A stretch of DNA of 64,000 nt. Source: Robbsia betulipollinis (GTDB lineage: Bacteria > Pseudomonadota > Gammaproteobacteria > Burkholderiales > Burkholderiaceae). The notes under the pieces were generated by a model. It was not told where the DNA came from. It was given only the letters and a program-made list of their open reading frames with translations, and ran no database searches. Positions within the stretch are counted from its first letter, which is position 1, and the number at the start of each line of letters is the position of its first letter. The DNA is taken from assembly GCF_026624755.1 (NCBI RefSeq), contig NZ_JAPMXC010000005.1, positions 99,895 through 163,894 of the forward strand. Direction: 5' to 3'. The position numbers were made by a program, and so were the translations under genes. Shown in pieces: positions 28,383 through 38,285 of the stretch.

Positions 28383-29388
28383 GGGATCGGGAGGGTTGAC
28401 TACGGAGTTGTTCGACGAAACGGGCGCACTCCGGCGGCAGCGGCGCTTCGAACAGGATCGCCTCGCCGGTGGCGGGGTGCGTGACGCGCAGCCGGGCCGC
28501 GTGCAGGAACATGCGCTTGATGCCGGGCACCGCGCCGGCGCGCGACAACGCGCGGTTCAGCGGAAAGTCGCCGTACTTGTCGTCGCCCACGATCGGCATC
28601 TCCAGGTGCTTCAGATGCACCCGGATCTGGTGCGTGCGCCCGGTCTTCAGGTGCGCTTCGAGCAGCGCATAGCCGTCGAAGCGTTCCAGCAGCGAAAAGA
28701 TCGTGTGCGCGGACTGACCGTTCGGGTCGACCGTGACCCGCCGCTCGCCCTCGGCGTTGACGTATTTGTGCAGCGGCGCCTTGACCACGCGGCGCGGCTC
28801 GGCCCAGTCGCCATGCACGCAGGTCAGGTAACGCTTGTCGGTCTGGTTGTCGCGCAGTTGCGCGTGCAGCGAGGTGAGCGCCGAGCGTTTCTTGGCCAGC
28901 ATCAACACGCCCGACGTCTCGCGGTCGAGCCGGTGCACCAGTTCGAGAAAACGTTCGTCGGGACGCGCGCGCCGCAGTTGCTCGATGACGCCATAGCTGA
29001 CCCCGCTGCCGCCGTGCACGGCGACCCCGGCCGGCTTGTCGATCACGAGCAGGTGCGCGTCCTCGTAGACGATCGGGAAGGACGCCGGCGGCACCGCCGC
29101 CTTGCTGCCCGCCCCGCCCTCGCCGTCGGCGGCATTGGCGGCGACGCGAATCGGCGGCACGCGCACCGCATCGCCCGCGACCAGCCGGTAATCGGCGTCG
29201 ATCCGCCCTTTGTTGACGCGGACCTCGCCCGAGCGCAGGATTCGATAGACATGGCTCTTCGGCACGCCTTTGCAGATGCGCATGAGGAAGTTGTCGATGC
29301 GTTGGCCGGCGTCGTCCTCGTCGATGACGACGAGGGCGACGCGGTCGGCGAACGTCTGATGCCGGGACATTTTGCCTAACTCTTTCAT
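28363..29388 (-). CDS. rluC: 23S rRNA pseudouridine synthase RluC
   Basis: RluC makes pseudouridine at 955, 2504 and 2580 of 23S rRNA. It has an S4 RNA-binding domain (AGQRIDNFLMRICKGVPKSH, RSGEVRVNKGRID) and a RluA-type catalytic domain with the catalytic Asp in HRLDRETSGVLMLAK and KTGRTHQIRVHL. ATG 29388 (MKELGKMSRHQ) gives 341 residues; ATG 29370 is the alternative. A Gly/Ala-rich insertion lies between the two domains. The start region overlaps, on the other strand, the rne promoter. Confidence 0.92.
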   Translation of the reverse strand: MKELGKMSRHQTFADRVALVVIDEDDAGQRIDNFLMRICKGVPKSHVYRILRSGEVRVNKGRIDADYRLVAGDAVRVPPIRVAANAADGEGGAGSKAAVPPASFPIVYEDAHLLVIDKPAGVAVHGGSGVSYGVIEQLRRARPDERFLELVHRLDRETSGVLMLAKKRSALTSLHAQLRDNQTDKRYLTCVHGDWAEPRRVVKAPLHKYVNAEGERRVTVDPNGQSAHTIFSLLERFDGYALLEAHLKTGRTHQIRVHLKHLEMPIVGDDKYGDFPLNRALSRAGAVPGIKRMFLHAARLRVTHPATGEAILFEAPLPPECARFVEQLRSQPSRSHGQKPL

Positions 29389-29400
29389 TCTGCCTATAAT
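29372..29400 (+). promoter_or_regulatory. Consensus sigma-70 promoter of rne
   Basis: TTGCCT (29372-29377) and a perfect TATAAT (29395-29400) are separated by exactly 17 bp. The start would be near 29407, about 630 nt before the rne ATG at 30037. The promoter lies over the start codons of the divergent rluC, so rne transcription and rluC initiation may interfere. Confidence 0.85.
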
Positions 29401-29406
29401 TTGCCC

Positions 29407-30036
29407 AGCAAGCTGCGTCGACCGGCCAGATCCGGCTGGCGCGGGATTGTCCCGGTGCGACAAACGTCTATTCTACTGCACCACGGGGTGCTGCTCACCC
29501 GATAGACCAGAGCAGCACGTTGCACGCACGTCGAGCGGACCGGCAAGGATGGCGCCCACAGGCGCGTTCGGCCCAGATTGCTCGACGCCGAGTGCGAAGT
29601 CTTGGCAAAAAAGAATTCAGAGGCCAGCGCCCGCCTGTCCGGCGAGCGCTGGCCGATTGCGAAAATGCAGGGACCGGGAAACGGCTGTGCCCGTATGGCG
29701 CGCCCCTAACCGAACGGATAGTCGAGAGAGCCGCACGGGTCGATCCCGCTGGATCCGCCGTGCGCTCGAGCCGTGCGCGCCGTCCGGCGCGCCCCGGCCG
29801 GCCGGACGTCCGCCTATCCGGCGGCGTGGGCCGGTACGGCGTGCCTGTCCGGTACGATCGTCCGCCTTCGCACCTGCTGCGCGCCGTCGTTCGCCTGCTG
29901 CAGGCGGCGATGCCCGCCCGCGGCAATTCTCCCGCCCTGACCTCGACTCCGCGTGTTTTGCAGTCAAAAAAGCGCGGCCCGCCCAGCGTTCGTTCGTCGT
30001 CGACGACGAACCGGCAGAGCCGCACTGGAGCCGTAC
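29407..30036 (+). promoter_or_regulatory. Long structured 5' leader of rne
   Basis: This stretch of about 630 bp between the rne promoter and the rne ATG has no gene I can support on either strand. Near its 5' end GTCTAT (29466-29471) pairs with ATAGAC (29502-29507) around an inner hairpin GGGTG-CTGCT-CACCC (29486-29500), and CGGGA-TTG-TCCCG (29442-29454) forms another. In E. coli the rne leader of 361 nt senses RNase E activity through such hairpins and feeds back on its own mRNA. The same role here is inferred. Confidence 0.6.
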
Positions 30037-33000
30037 ATGAAACGCATGTTGTTCAACGCGACGCAGCAGGAAGAGCTGCGGGTCGCGATCGTCGACGGTC
30101 AAAAACTGATCGACATCGACATCGAAGCCGCCGGACGCGAACAGCGCAAAGGCAATATCTACAAAGGCGTGATCACCCGCATCGAGCCTTCGCTGGAAGC
30201 CTGCTTCGTCAACTACGGCGAGGATCGCCACGGTTTCCTGCCTTTCAAGGAAGTCGCCCGTCAATATTTTCGCGAAGGCGTCGACACGCGCACCGCGCGC
30301 ATCCAGGACGCGTTGCGCGAGGGCCAGCAGCTGATCGTGCAGGTCGAGAAGGAGGAACGCGGCAACAAGGGCGCGGCGCTGACCACCTTCATCTCGCTGG
30401 CCGGCCGCTATCTGGTGCTGATGCCGAACAACCCGCGCGGCGGCGGCGTTTCGCGGCGCATCGAGGGCGATGACCGCCAGGAACTGCGCGAGACGATGGC
30501 GCAGCTCGAGCTGCCCGAAGGCATGAGCATGATCGCCCGCACCGCCGGCATCGGCCGCAGCGCGGAGGAGTTGCAGTGGGACTTGAACTATCTGCTGCAA
30601 TTATGGCGTGCCGTCGAAGGCGCCGCCGAGAGCATGCAGGGCCCCTTGCTGATCTATCTGGAATCGAGTCTTGTGATCCGCGCGATCCGCGATTACTTCC
30701 AGCCGGACATCGGTGAAATCCTGATCGATACCGAGGAAATCGAGGAACAGGCCCGCGCGTTCATGAGCGTCGTGATGCCCGGCAACATGAACAAGGTGAA
30801 GCGTTACCGCGACGACGTGCCGCTGTTCTCGCGCTTCCAGATCGAACACCAGATCGAGACCGCGTACGCACGCACCGTTTCGCTGCCGTCCGGCGGCGCA
30901 ATCGTGATCGACCACACCGAGGCGCTGGTCTCGATCGACGTCAACTCGGCCCGTTCGACCAAGGGCGCCGACATCGAGGAAACCGCGACTCGCACCAATC
31001 TGGAAGCGGCGGACGAAGTCGCCCGCCAGTTGCGGCTGCGCGACCTCGGCGGCCTGATCGTCATCGACTTCATCGATATGGAGTCCGCGAAAAGCCAGCG
31101 CGAAGTCGAGCAGCGTCTGAAGGACGCATTGAAGCACGACCGCGCGCGCGTGCAGATGGGCAAGATTTCGCGGTTCGGCCTGATGGAATTGTCGCGCCAG
31201 CGCCTGCGCCCGGCCCTCTCCGAAGGCAGCCACGTGACCTGCCCGCGCTGCAACGGCACCGGTCACATCCGCGACACCGAATCGTCCGCTCTCCAGGTCC
31301 TGCGCATCATCCAGGAAGAGGCGATGAAGGAGAACACGGCGTCGATCCACTGCGAAGTGCCGGTTGAGGTCACGGCCTTCCTGCTGAACGAGAAGCGCCC
31401 GGAAATCAACAAGATCGAGACGCGCTTCAAGGTCGGCGTCGTGATGATTCCGAACAAGCACCTCGATACGCCGCATTACAAGCTCGAACGTCTGCGACAC
31501 GACGATACGCGTCTCGAAGAGCCGCGCACCAGTTACCAGATGGCCGAAAGCGCCGCCACCGCCCTCGAGGCGGAGAGCGGCTACAGCCGCCGCACGGCGG
31601 ACGTGAAGCCGAAACAGGAAGCCGCGGTCAAGGGCATCACCCCGGACCAGCCGGCGCCGATCTCCGCGCCGCGTCCGAGTCCGGCCGACGTGCAGCCGCC
31701 GGCGCCGCCCACCGCACCGCCGCCCGCGCCGAGCGCGCCGGCAACGGGCTTCGTGTCCTGGTTCAAGCGTGCGTTGGGTCTGGCACCGGCCCCCATGCCG
31801 GTGGAAGCGACGCCGGTCGTGGCACCCGAGACCCCGCCCGCGCGCGCGGCGCGGCCGGAACGCGGCGAGCGTCCCGAGCGCGGCCAGCGCCGTCCGGCCC
31901 CGGCCGCCGGCGCGGCAACGGCCCGTCCGGAACCGGTCGCCCGCACCGGCAATGGCCGCCGCGACGAGCGTGCGCCGGACGCGCGCGAGCCGCGCAACGG
32001 CCGCGAACGCAATGTCGAACGCACGGCGGAGAAGGAGCTGGGCGCGCGCACGGAGAACGGCGAGCGGCGCGAACGTAGCGAACGTAGCGAACGCGGCGAA
32101 CGCCCGGAACGTTCGCCGCGCGGCGAACGGGGGGCACGCGGCGAGCGCCCCGCCGACGCCGCGCGCCTCGCGGATCGCCCCGAGGGAACCGAGCAGGCCG
32201 AGCGCGCGCCGCGCGTGGAAGGCAGCAACCGCGGCGTGCGCGGCGAACGGCGCGAGCGGCGGACGCCGGACGCGCCCGTTGACACCCCGACGCAGCCGAG
32301 CGCCATGCAGGCGGGCTTCGTGGAACCGGCCCCACAGGCCGAGGCTTTGCCCACGCCCACGGCGGCCCCCATCGATCATCCCGTCGCGGACCCGCGCCCG
32401 GCGCAAACCGGTGTTCTCGCCCGTGAAACCGACGAAGCGAACGAAACCGCGCAGGATGCGAACGGCCTGTCGCTCGACGAAAACGGCCTCGCGCGTGACG
32501 GCGAGGAACGCCGCCGCCGCCGCCGCGGCCGCCGTGGCGGACGCCGCGAGCGCGAGGAGGACGGCATGAACGCGAACCTCGCCGCCGATCTGGCAGAAGG
32601 CGAAGGCCACATAGCGCCGGTGTCATCGCCCAAGCCGGCCGAGGATGGCGACGCCCCCGCGTTCGCGCCGAACCCCGGCGATCCTGCCGGGACCGAGGCT
32701 CCCGTGGCCCGCGTGCCAACGCCGGACGACGGGCACACCGACGGCACGCTGCAACGCCCGGACGCGGCACGCGCAGACCTGGCCGACCTGTCGGGTCACC
32801 CCGGCACGCAGGTCAGCGATCCGGCGACGCCGGTCGTCCCTGCATCGATGCCGCTGACGGCGTCCGATGATCCGACAGTGGCGTCGCCCGCAGCCACGCC
32901 GGCCGCCGAAAGCGCCGTCACCGCGCCGGCGCACGTCGCTTTCCCGGCGGCCAGCGCGACAGCCGTCGAGGCGGCGGAGCCGGTCCCGGCGACACCCGTC

Positions 33001-33552
33001 CAGGCTGCCGATGAGGACCGGGCGGTAGCGGAAACGTTGGCGTCGGCACCCGCACCGCAGGCCCTGTCGTCGCTGATCCCGCACGCGGCGGCAAGCAGCG
33101 ACGCGCCGGCCGAAACGGCCACCGTTGCCGCCAATACCACGCACCTCGATGCCGTGGAGGCGCCCTCCGCCGCCGCGCCCGAGGCGATCGCGCACGGCGC
33201 GGCGCCTTTCCCGGCAACGCCCGTGCAGGCAGGGCCGTCGTCCACCGGCACGCCATCGGTGCCGGTCGAAACGGGCACGTCCGGGGAAACGGACGCCATC
33301 GTGCCCGCGGTACTGCCGGCCGCCACGGTGCCTGTCGCCGCTCCGGTTCCGCCAGCCGCTCGGGCGGAAAGCTTCAAACCGATGCTCGATGCCGCGGGCC
33401 TGGTGTGGGTCAATACCGACGAAGACAAGCTGCGCGAGGCCGCGGATGCGGCCGCGCAACTTTCGGCACCCGCGCACGCACCGCGCCTGCGCAAGCCGCG
33501 ACAGCAGGTCGCCGACGCACCGCTGGTGCAGATCGAGACGCAGAAGCCCTAG
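30037..33552 (+). CDS. rne: Ribonuclease E
   Basis: RNase E is the main endonuclease of RNA decay and tRNA/rRNA processing. The N-terminal catalytic half of the 1171-residue protein is canonical: [21 protein letters not shown]1 domain near 38-118 ([20 protein letters not shown]), catalytic Asp301 (VSIDVNSAR) and Asp344 (VIDFIDM), and zinc-link cysteines C402-P-R-C405. The C-terminal half (about 520-1171) is disordered, with Pro/Ala stretches, an Arg/Glu/Gly-rich block of GER and SER repeats (about 605-770) likely to bind RNA, an [13 protein letters not shown] cluster near 825-840, and a conserved last segment ([20 protein letters not shown]). No separate degradosome partner is encoded nearby. 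It lies between its own promoter and terminator. Confidence 0.97.
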   Translation: MKRMLFNATQQEELRVAIVDGQKLIDIDIEAAGREQRKGNIYKGVITRIEPSLEACFVNYGEDRHGFLPFKEVARQYFREGVDTRTARIQDALREGQQLIVQVEKEERGNKGAALTTFISLAGRYLVLMPNNPRGGGVSRRIEGDDRQELRETMAQLELPEGMSMIARTAGIGRSAEELQWDLNYLLQLWRAVEGAAESMQGPLLIYLESSLVIRAIRDYFQPDIGEILIDTEEIEEQARAFMSVVMPGNMNKVKRYRDDVPLFSRFQIEHQIETAYARTVSLPSGGAIVIDHTEALVSIDVNSARSTKGADIEETATRTNLEAADEVARQLRLRDLGGLIVIDFIDMESAKSQREVEQRLKDALKHDRARVQMGKISRFGLMELSRQRLRPALSEGSHVTCPRCNGTGHIRDTESSALQVLRIIQEEAMKENTASIHCEVPVEVTAFLLNEKRPEINKIETRFKVGVVMIPNKHLDTPHYKLERLRHDDTRLEEPRTSYQMAESAATALEAESGYSRRTADVKPKQEAAVKGITPDQPAPISAPRPSPADVQPPAPPTAPPPAPSAPATGFVSWFKRALGLAPAPMPVEATPVVAPETPPARAARPERGERPERGQRRPAPAAGAATARPEPVARTGNGRRDERAPDAREPRNGRERNVERTAEKELGARTENGERRERSERSERGERPERSPRGERGARGERPADAARLADRPEGTEQAERAPRVEGSNRGVRGERRERRTPDAPVDTPTQPSAMQAGFVEPAPQAEALPTPTAAPIDHPVADPRPAQTGVLARETDEANETAQDANGLSLDENGLARDGEERRRRRRGRRGGRREREEDGMNANLAADLAEGEGHIAPVSSPKPAEDGDAPAFAPNPGDPAGTEAPVARVPTPDDGHTDGTLQRPDAARADLADLSGHPGTQVSDPATPVVPASMPLTASDDPTVASPAATPAAESAVTAPAHVAFPAASATAVEAAEPVPATPVQAADEDRAVAETLASAPAPQALSSLIPHAAASSDAPAETATVAANTTHLDAVEAPSAAAPEAIAHGAAPFPATPVQAGPSSTGTPSVPVETGTSGETDAIVPAVLPAATVPVAAPVPPAARAESFKPMLDAAGLVWVNTDEDKLREAADAAAQLSAPAHAPRLRKPRQQVADAPLVQIETQKP

Positions 33553-33630
33553 CCGGCACACGGCGCGACCGGTGTTCCCGACCGGACGCGCCGGACCGGC
33601 TCTTTCCGACCGGATACCGATCCGGTCCCG

Positions 33631-33662
33631 AGGCGCCTCCCGCATGCCGGGCGGCGCCTTTT
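33631..33662 (+). terminator. Intrinsic terminator after rne
   Basis: AGGCGCC (33631-33637) pairs with GGCGCCT (33653-33659), and an inner CCCG/CGGG stem closes most of the loop. TTTT follows at 33659-33662. It lies 79 bp after the rne stop. The 294-bp gap to moaA holds nothing else certain; a TAGAAT at about 33763 could be a -10 element for moaA. Confidence 0.75.
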
Positions 33663-33846
33663 CGCATGGTGCCGCGCCACGATTGCGGCGCCGGTACAAC
33701 GCTGCTCCGAAACGATCCCGGGTTGTCTCGGCGGCTTCGTACGGCATGCGCAGCGATCCGATAGAATGACAGGTTGCCGGGACGCACGCGTCACACATGC
33801 TTCCAGAGCGCGTCCGTGCCCCTGAACTTTCGGTTGCAAACGAGAT

Positions 33847-34968
33847 ATGAGTCAGAAAATCATCCCCATCGTGGCAGCGGAGGCCGGACGGATCGCCGCC
33901 CCACGCTGGTCGGACGAACCGGTCGTGCCCGTCGGCGAGGTACGCGACCGTCTGGCCAGGCCGCTGCGGGACCTGCGCATCTCGGTGACCGATCGCTGCA
34001 ACTTCCGCTGTGTGTACTGCATGCCGAAGCAGGTATTCGGCAAGGACTTCCGCTTTCTGCCTCACGCCGCGCTGCTGAGCTTCGAGGAAATCGAACGGCT
34101 GGCGCGCATCGCGGTTGCCCACGGCGTCGAGAAGATCCGCCTCACGGGCGGCGAACCGCTGCTGCGCAAGAACCTGGAAGATCTGGTGGGCCGCCTGGCG
34201 GCCCTGCGCACGCCCGCGGGCCGGGCGCCGGAACTGACGCTGACGACGAACGGCTCCCTGCTGCGCCGCAAGGCACGCGCACTGGCCGACGCCGGCCTGA
34301 CCCGCGTCACCGTCAGTCTCGATGCGCTCGACGAAACGCGCTTTCGGCGGATGAACGACGTCGATTTCCCGGTGGCGGAGGTGCTCGACGGCATCGCCGC
34401 GGCGCGTGACGCCGGCCTGGGACCGATCAAGGTCAATATGGTCGTGAAACGCGGTGTCAACGACGACGAGATCGTGCCGATGGCGCGCTACTTTCATGGC
34501 AGCGGCGTGATCCTGCGTTTCATCGAATACATGGACGTTGGCGAGTCGAACGGCTGGCGCCTCGACGACACCCTGCCGTCGCGCGAGGTCATCAAGCGCA
34601 TCAGCGCGGCGCTGCCGCTGATCCCCACCGGCCGTCGACAGGCCGCCGAAACGGCGGAACGCTGGATCTACGCCGACGGCGGCGGCGAGATCGGCGTGAT
34701 TTCAAGCGTCACGAAAGCGTTTTGCGGCGCCTGCACCCGGGCCAGGCTCTCCACGGAAGGCAAACTGTTCCTGTGCCTGTTCGCCACGCAGGGCCACGAT
34801 CTGCGCGCCCTGTTGCGTTCGCCCGATGTCGACGACGCCCGCCTGTCGAGCATCTTCGCGCAGATCTGGCAACAACGCGACGACCGCTATTCGGAATTGC
34901 GCGGCTCGGACGCGCTCGCGCCGCGACCGGCCGGGGCGCGCGTCGAAATGTCGTATATCGGCGGCTGA
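33847..34968 (+). CDS. moaA: GTP 3',8-cyclase MoaA
   Basis: MoaA, a radical SAM enzyme, makes 3',8-cyclo-GTP, the first step of molybdenum cofactor synthesis (with MoaC, not in the window). The 373-residue protein has the SAM cluster C51-NFR-C55-VY-C58, GGEPLLRKN, and the C-terminal second [4Fe-4S] cluster in [11 protein letters not shown] with a third Cys in LFLCLFA. It ends with the double Gly needed for activity. It has an extra 30 residues at the N-terminus. mobA starts within its stop codon (TGATG). Confidence 0.97.
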   Translation: MSQKIIPIVAAEAGRIAAPRWSDEPVVPVGEVRDRLARPLRDLRISVTDRCNFRCVYCMPKQVFGKDFRFLPHAALLSFEEIERLARIAVAHGVEKIRLTGGEPLLRKNLEDLVGRLAALRTPAGRAPELTLTTNGSLLRRKARALADAGLTRVTVSLDALDETRFRRMNDVDFPVAEVLDGIAAARDAGLGPIKVNMVVKRGVNDDEIVPMARYFHGSGVILRFIEYMDVGESNGWRLDDTLPSREVIKRISAALPLIPTGRRQAAETAERWIYADGGGEIGVISSVTKAFCGACTRARLSTEGKLFLCLFATQGHDLRALLRSPDVDDARLSSIFAQIWQQRDDRYSELRGSDALAPRPAGARVEMSYIGG

Positions 34969-35579
34969 TGCCATCGCCCGTCGCGCTCGCCGATCTGACC
35001 GGCGTCATCCTGGCGGGCGGGCGCGGCAGCCGCATGGGCGGCGTCGACAAGGGCCGGCAGACATTTCGCGGGGAGGCCCTGGCGGTCCGCGCCGCGCGCC
35101 GGCTCACGCCACAGGTCGCGCACCTGCTGGTGAGCGCGAACCGCCATCTGGACGACTACCGCCAGCTGGCACCGGTCGTGACCGATACCCTCGCGGATTT
35201 TCCCGGGCCGCTGGCCGGCATACTGGCCGCCCTGCATGCCACCACGACGCCCTTTCTCGTCTGCGTGCCATGCGATACGCCCTTCTTTCCGACCGATCTC
35301 GTCGCGCGCCTGGCAGCGGCGTTTACGGATCCGCAGCTGGAACTGGCAACCGCATGCGCACCCGATACCGAAGAAGATGCACGCGGCGCGCTGCGTAGTC
35401 ATCCGGTCTTCGCCTTGATGCGTACGTCGATTGCAGCCCGGCTCGATGCCTCGCTGCGCGCCGGCGAACGACGCCTCAACGCGTGGCGGATGCACCACAA
35501 CGCCGTCGAAGTCCCCTTCCCGGACGGACACGCGTTTTACAATGTCAACACCTTGCAGGCCCTCGACGACGCGGGATGA
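34968..35579 (+). CDS. mobA: Molybdenum cofactor guanylyltransferase MobA
   Basis: MobA joins GMP to molybdopterin to give MGD, the cofactor form of many dehydrogenases and reductases. The 203-residue protein has the nucleotide-binding LAGGRGSRMGGVDKG (about 13-27), DFPGPLAGILAALH, CVPCDTPFFPTDL and the C-terminal FYNVNTLQALDDA, all typical. The ATG at 34968 shares two bases with the moaA stop, so translation is probably coupled. Confidence 0.95.
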   Translation: MPSPVALADLTGVILAGGRGSRMGGVDKGRQTFRGEALAVRAARRLTPQVAHLLVSANRHLDDYRQLAPVVTDTLADFPGPLAGILAALHATTTPFLVCVPCDTPFFPTDLVARLAAAFTDPQLELATACAPDTEEDARGALRSHPVFALMRTSIAARLDASLRAGERRLNAWRMHHNAVEVPFPDGHAFYNVNTLQALDDAG

Positions 35580-35817
35580 CGCCGGTTCGACTGGCGGCGT
35601 GCGTCGCCGGATCGCGACGGCATGGCCGCGTCCGGCGTCCGGTCTTGTCCGGGCCGGTCGCGATCCGGCGTCCGCGGACGCCCGTTTGGAACCACGCAGT
35701 CCACTGCCGGCCATCTGAAATCGACCGGTCGCGACCGGCAGTCGGCAACCAGCCATGCGTCGTCCGTCGTCATTTTCATACGGTCGGTCATCCGGGCGAC
35801 TGTACGCCCCGCTGATA

Positions 35818-37299
35818 ATGGCGATCGATCTACCGGCCTTCCTCACGTCCATGAATCCGCTCCACCCGATTGCCCGCCCCTGCGCTTCGCACGCATCCGG
35901 CCCGTCACCGCGTCCGCCGTCGGCCCCGCCGTCAGTCCCGCTGTCAGCCTGTGCGGCGCTCTCCGGACACGACACGGACGCCTTGCCGGTGCGCGTTGCG
36001 CAGAACCTGTTGCGGGACTGGATGACGCCGGTGGAACAGGAAGAGGCCGTCCTTTTGATGTCTGCGCTGGGCCGTATTCTGTCGCGCGACGTGGTCGCGC
36101 CGATCGACGTTCCCGCGCACGACAACTCGGCGATGGACGGCTATGCGTTCGACGGCGCCTCGCTGCAGGCGCGGGACGCCCCGCACGCCGACGGCGCGCC
36201 CGCGACACGCGAATTCGTGGTCGTCGGCCAGGCTTTCGCCGGTCATCCATGGCGCGAATCGGTGCCGCCGGGACACTGCGTGCGCATCATGACCGGCGCG
36301 CTGATTCCGCCGGGCACCGATACGGTCATCCCGCACGAATACGCGCTGCCCGCCACGGCGGCGCCCGGCGCGGTGGCCAGCAGCGTCGGCGCACGGGTCG
36401 TGCTGCGGGTCGCGAATTTCCGGCGGGGCGCGAATCGCCGTCTGGCGGGCGAGGACCTCGCCCGCGGGACGGTCGTGTTGCCCGCGGGACGCATCCTGCG
36501 CGCATCGGACCTGGGACTGCTGGCGTCGCTCGGCTTCGCGCAGATTTCGGTACGACGCCGGCTGCGGGTCGCCTATTTTTCGACCGGCGACGAATTGCGT
36601 CCCGTGGGCCAGCCCCTGGAGGCCGGCTGCGTGCACGACAGCAACCGCTATACGCTGCATGCGATGCTGCTGCGTCTGGGCGTCGAGCCGATCGACCTGG
36701 GGATCGTGCGCGACGACCCCGAAGCGCTGTCCGCGGCGCTGCGCGACGCCGCGTCCCGGGCGGATGCCATCCTGAGTTCGGGAGGCGTCTCCGCCGGCGA
36801 CGCCGATTTCGTTCGCGACGTGTTCGCCGCGCTCGGCGACGTGGTGTTCTGGAAGCTGGCGATGCGCCCGGGCCGGCCCTTTGCATTCGGTCAATTGATC
36901 GTGGACAATGCCGGGGATCCCGCCAACGCCGCCCCCACGGCGCGCCGGATCCCGTTTTTCGGTCTCCCCGGCAATCCCGTCGCGGTGATGGCGGCGTTTT
37001 ACCATATCGTCCGGGACGCGCTGCTGACACTCGCCGGCGCCCGCGTCGAGCCGGTCCCGCGGGTGCGTGCGAGCGCCCTTGCGCCGATTCGCAAACGCCG
37101 TGGACGCACCGAATTCGCCCGTGGCCGGGCGCAACGTACCGTCACGGGCGACTGGCAGGTGGCACTTGCCGGCGCGCAGGGTTCGGGCGTGCTCAGTTCC
37201 ATGAGCGAGGCGAACTGTTTCCTCATCCTCGAACACGAGCAAGGCGACCTGCACGCCGGAGATTCACTGGACATCATGTTTTTCGAGGGTTTGATATGA
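35818..37299 (+). CDS. moeA: Molybdopterin molybdenumtransferase MoeA
   Basis: MoeA inserts molybdenum into adenylylated molybdopterin. Core motifs are DNSAMDGYAFDG, GHCVRIMTGALIPPGTDTVI, FSTGDELRPVG, the MPT-binding ILSSGGVSAGDADFV, and FFGLPGNPVAVM. The N-terminus carries about 50 extra Pro/Ala/Ser-rich residues before the domain, so the start is uncertain: ATG 35818, 35851 or 35755, none with a good ribosome site. Spacing from mobA is 238 bp from the start used here. The stop overlaps the next gene as ATGA. Confidence 0.93.
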   Translation: MAIDLPAFLTSMNPLHPIARPCASHASGPSPRPPSAPPSVPLSACAALSGHDTDALPVRVAQNLLRDWMTPVEQEEAVLLMSALGRILSRDVVAPIDVPAHDNSAMDGYAFDGASLQARDAPHADGAPATREFVVVGQAFAGHPWRESVPPGHCVRIMTGALIPPGTDTVIPHEYALPATAAPGAVASSVGARVVLRVANFRRGANRRLAGEDLARGTVVLPAGRILRASDLGLLASLGFAQISVRRRLRVAYFSTGDELRPVGQPLEAGCVHDSNRYTLHAMLLRLGVEPIDLGIVRDDPEALSAALRDAASRADAILSSGGVSAGDADFVRDVFAALGDVVFWKLAMRPGRPFAFGQLIVDNAGDPANAAPTARRIPFFGLPGNPVAVMAAFYHIVRDALLTLAGARVEPVPRVRASALAPIRKRRGRTEFARGRAQRTVTGDWQVALAGAQGSGVLSSMSEANCFLILEHEQGDLHAGDSLDIMFFEGLI

Positions 37300-37751
37300 C
37301 CACCACGCCGAATACTTCCCGCAGCGCGCCGATTGCGGCAGACGATGCGAACTTTCCCGGTGGCGATCCGCATACCGCGGCGGAAGCAAGCGCCAGCACC
37401 GGCGCGCACGGGCTGCAAGACCTGTCGCACAGGCTGTTTTCCGCCTCCGTGCCCGGCACCGAAATCAAGAAACAGATCTCCTATATCGCGCCTGGCCAGA
37501 CCGCGAAGGCGCTGATGTTGATCTACCTGACCTTCAGCGTGCCGATCGTCCTGCTGGCGATCCTCGTCGGCTTCCTCAAGTATGGCCAGATGGAGATCGG
37601 CTCGGTCTTCAGCGCCATCTTCAGTGCGCTGATCATCAACGCGGTGGTGGGTTTCATCCTGCTCTGGATCGCCTGCCAGGCGTACAACTGGGTCGCCTCG
37701 CGTTTCGGCGGGATCGAGATCGTTCTGTCCGATTCGCCCGACGATCTCTGA
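37296..37751 (+). CDS. Small integral membrane protein of unknown function
   Basis: I do not recognise this 151-residue protein. The first 60 residues are hydrophilic and look disordered. Then come two hydrophobic helices near 76-95 (ALMLIYLTFSVPIVLLAILV) and 106-130 (FSAIFSALIINAVVGFILLWIA), separated by a short loop, and an amphipathic tail YNWVASRFGGIEIVLSDSP. The layout is similar to two-helix proteins with a C-terminal Gly-Gly-Ile/Val-Glu motif, but I would not assign a family. It overlaps moeA by 4 bp and precedes the acetyltransferase by 8 bp, so it belongs to that operon. Confidence 0.8.
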   Translation: MTTTPNTSRSAPIAADDANFPGGDPHTAAEASASTGAHGLQDLSHRLFSASVPGTEIKKQISYIAPGQTAKALMLIYLTFSVPIVLLAILVGFLKYGQMEIGSVFSAIFSALIINAVVGFILLWIACQAYNWVASRFGGIEIVLSDSPDDL

Positions 37752-37759
37752 GCGGTCCC

Positions 37760-38263
37760 ATGACCGATGCGATCGCTTACCCCGCCGCGGCCGTCATCCG
37801 CCCCGCACGGGCAGACGACGTCACCGCGATCCATGCGCTGATCGGCGAACTCGCCGACTTCGAACAACTGCGCGAAATGCTGGTGGCCAGCGCAGCCGAC
37901 CTGGCACTGGCCCTGTTCGGCCCGCAGCCGGCGATCGAGGCGCGTGTCGCCACCGTCGACGACGAGGTGATCGCGTACGCGCTGTTCTTCACGAATTTCT
38001 CGAGCTTCCTTGGGCGGCGCGGTCTTTATCTGGAGGATTTGTACGTGCGGCCCGCGCACCGCGGCACCCGCATCGGCAAGCGTCTGCTGGCGGATCTGGC
38101 GGCGCTGGCGCTGGCGCGCGGTTGCGCCCGTTTCGAGTGGTGCGTGCTCGACTGGAACCAGTCCGCGATCGCGTTCTACGAAAGCCTGGGCGCGACGGTG
38201 TTGAAGGAATGGCGCATCGTGCGTGTGACCGGCACGGCGCTCGAGACGCTGGCCGCCAGCTGA
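37760..38263 (+). CDS. GNAT N-acetyltransferase, diamine/polyamine acetyltransferase type
   Basis: A single-domain GNAT enzyme of 167 residues using acetyl-CoA. Seen are AVIRPARADDVTAIHALI at the start, LYLEDLYVRPAHRGTRIGKRLL with the pyrophosphate-binding R-x-x-R-G-x-G/R segment, and FEWCVLDWNQSAIAFYESLGA. The LEDLYV and VLDWN-x-x-AI-x-FY pattern is that of spermidine/spermine N1-acetyltransferase relatives. The substrate is inferred and could be another small amine. It is convergent with rmuC, 22 bp away. Confidence 0.85.
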   Translation: MTDAIAYPAAAVIRPARADDVTAIHALIGELADFEQLREMLVASAADLALALFGPQPAIEARVATVDDEVIAYALFFTNFSSFLGRRGLYLEDLYVRPAHRGTRIGKRLLADLAALALARGCARFEWCVLDWNQSAIAFYESLGATVLKEWRIVRVTGTALETLAAS

Positions 38264-38285
38264 GCACCCCGCACGTCCGGCGGCT

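Noticed and set aside
30601-32610. 669-residue open frame on the minus strand
   Set aside because: It is antisense to rne, whose catalytic motifs are all in the plus frame. The low-complexity second half of rne makes long open frames on every strand.
35622-37295. Long in-frame extension of the small membrane protein over moeA
   Set aside because: It is the shadow of moeA in another frame; the ATG 37296 overlapping the moeA stop is the likely start.
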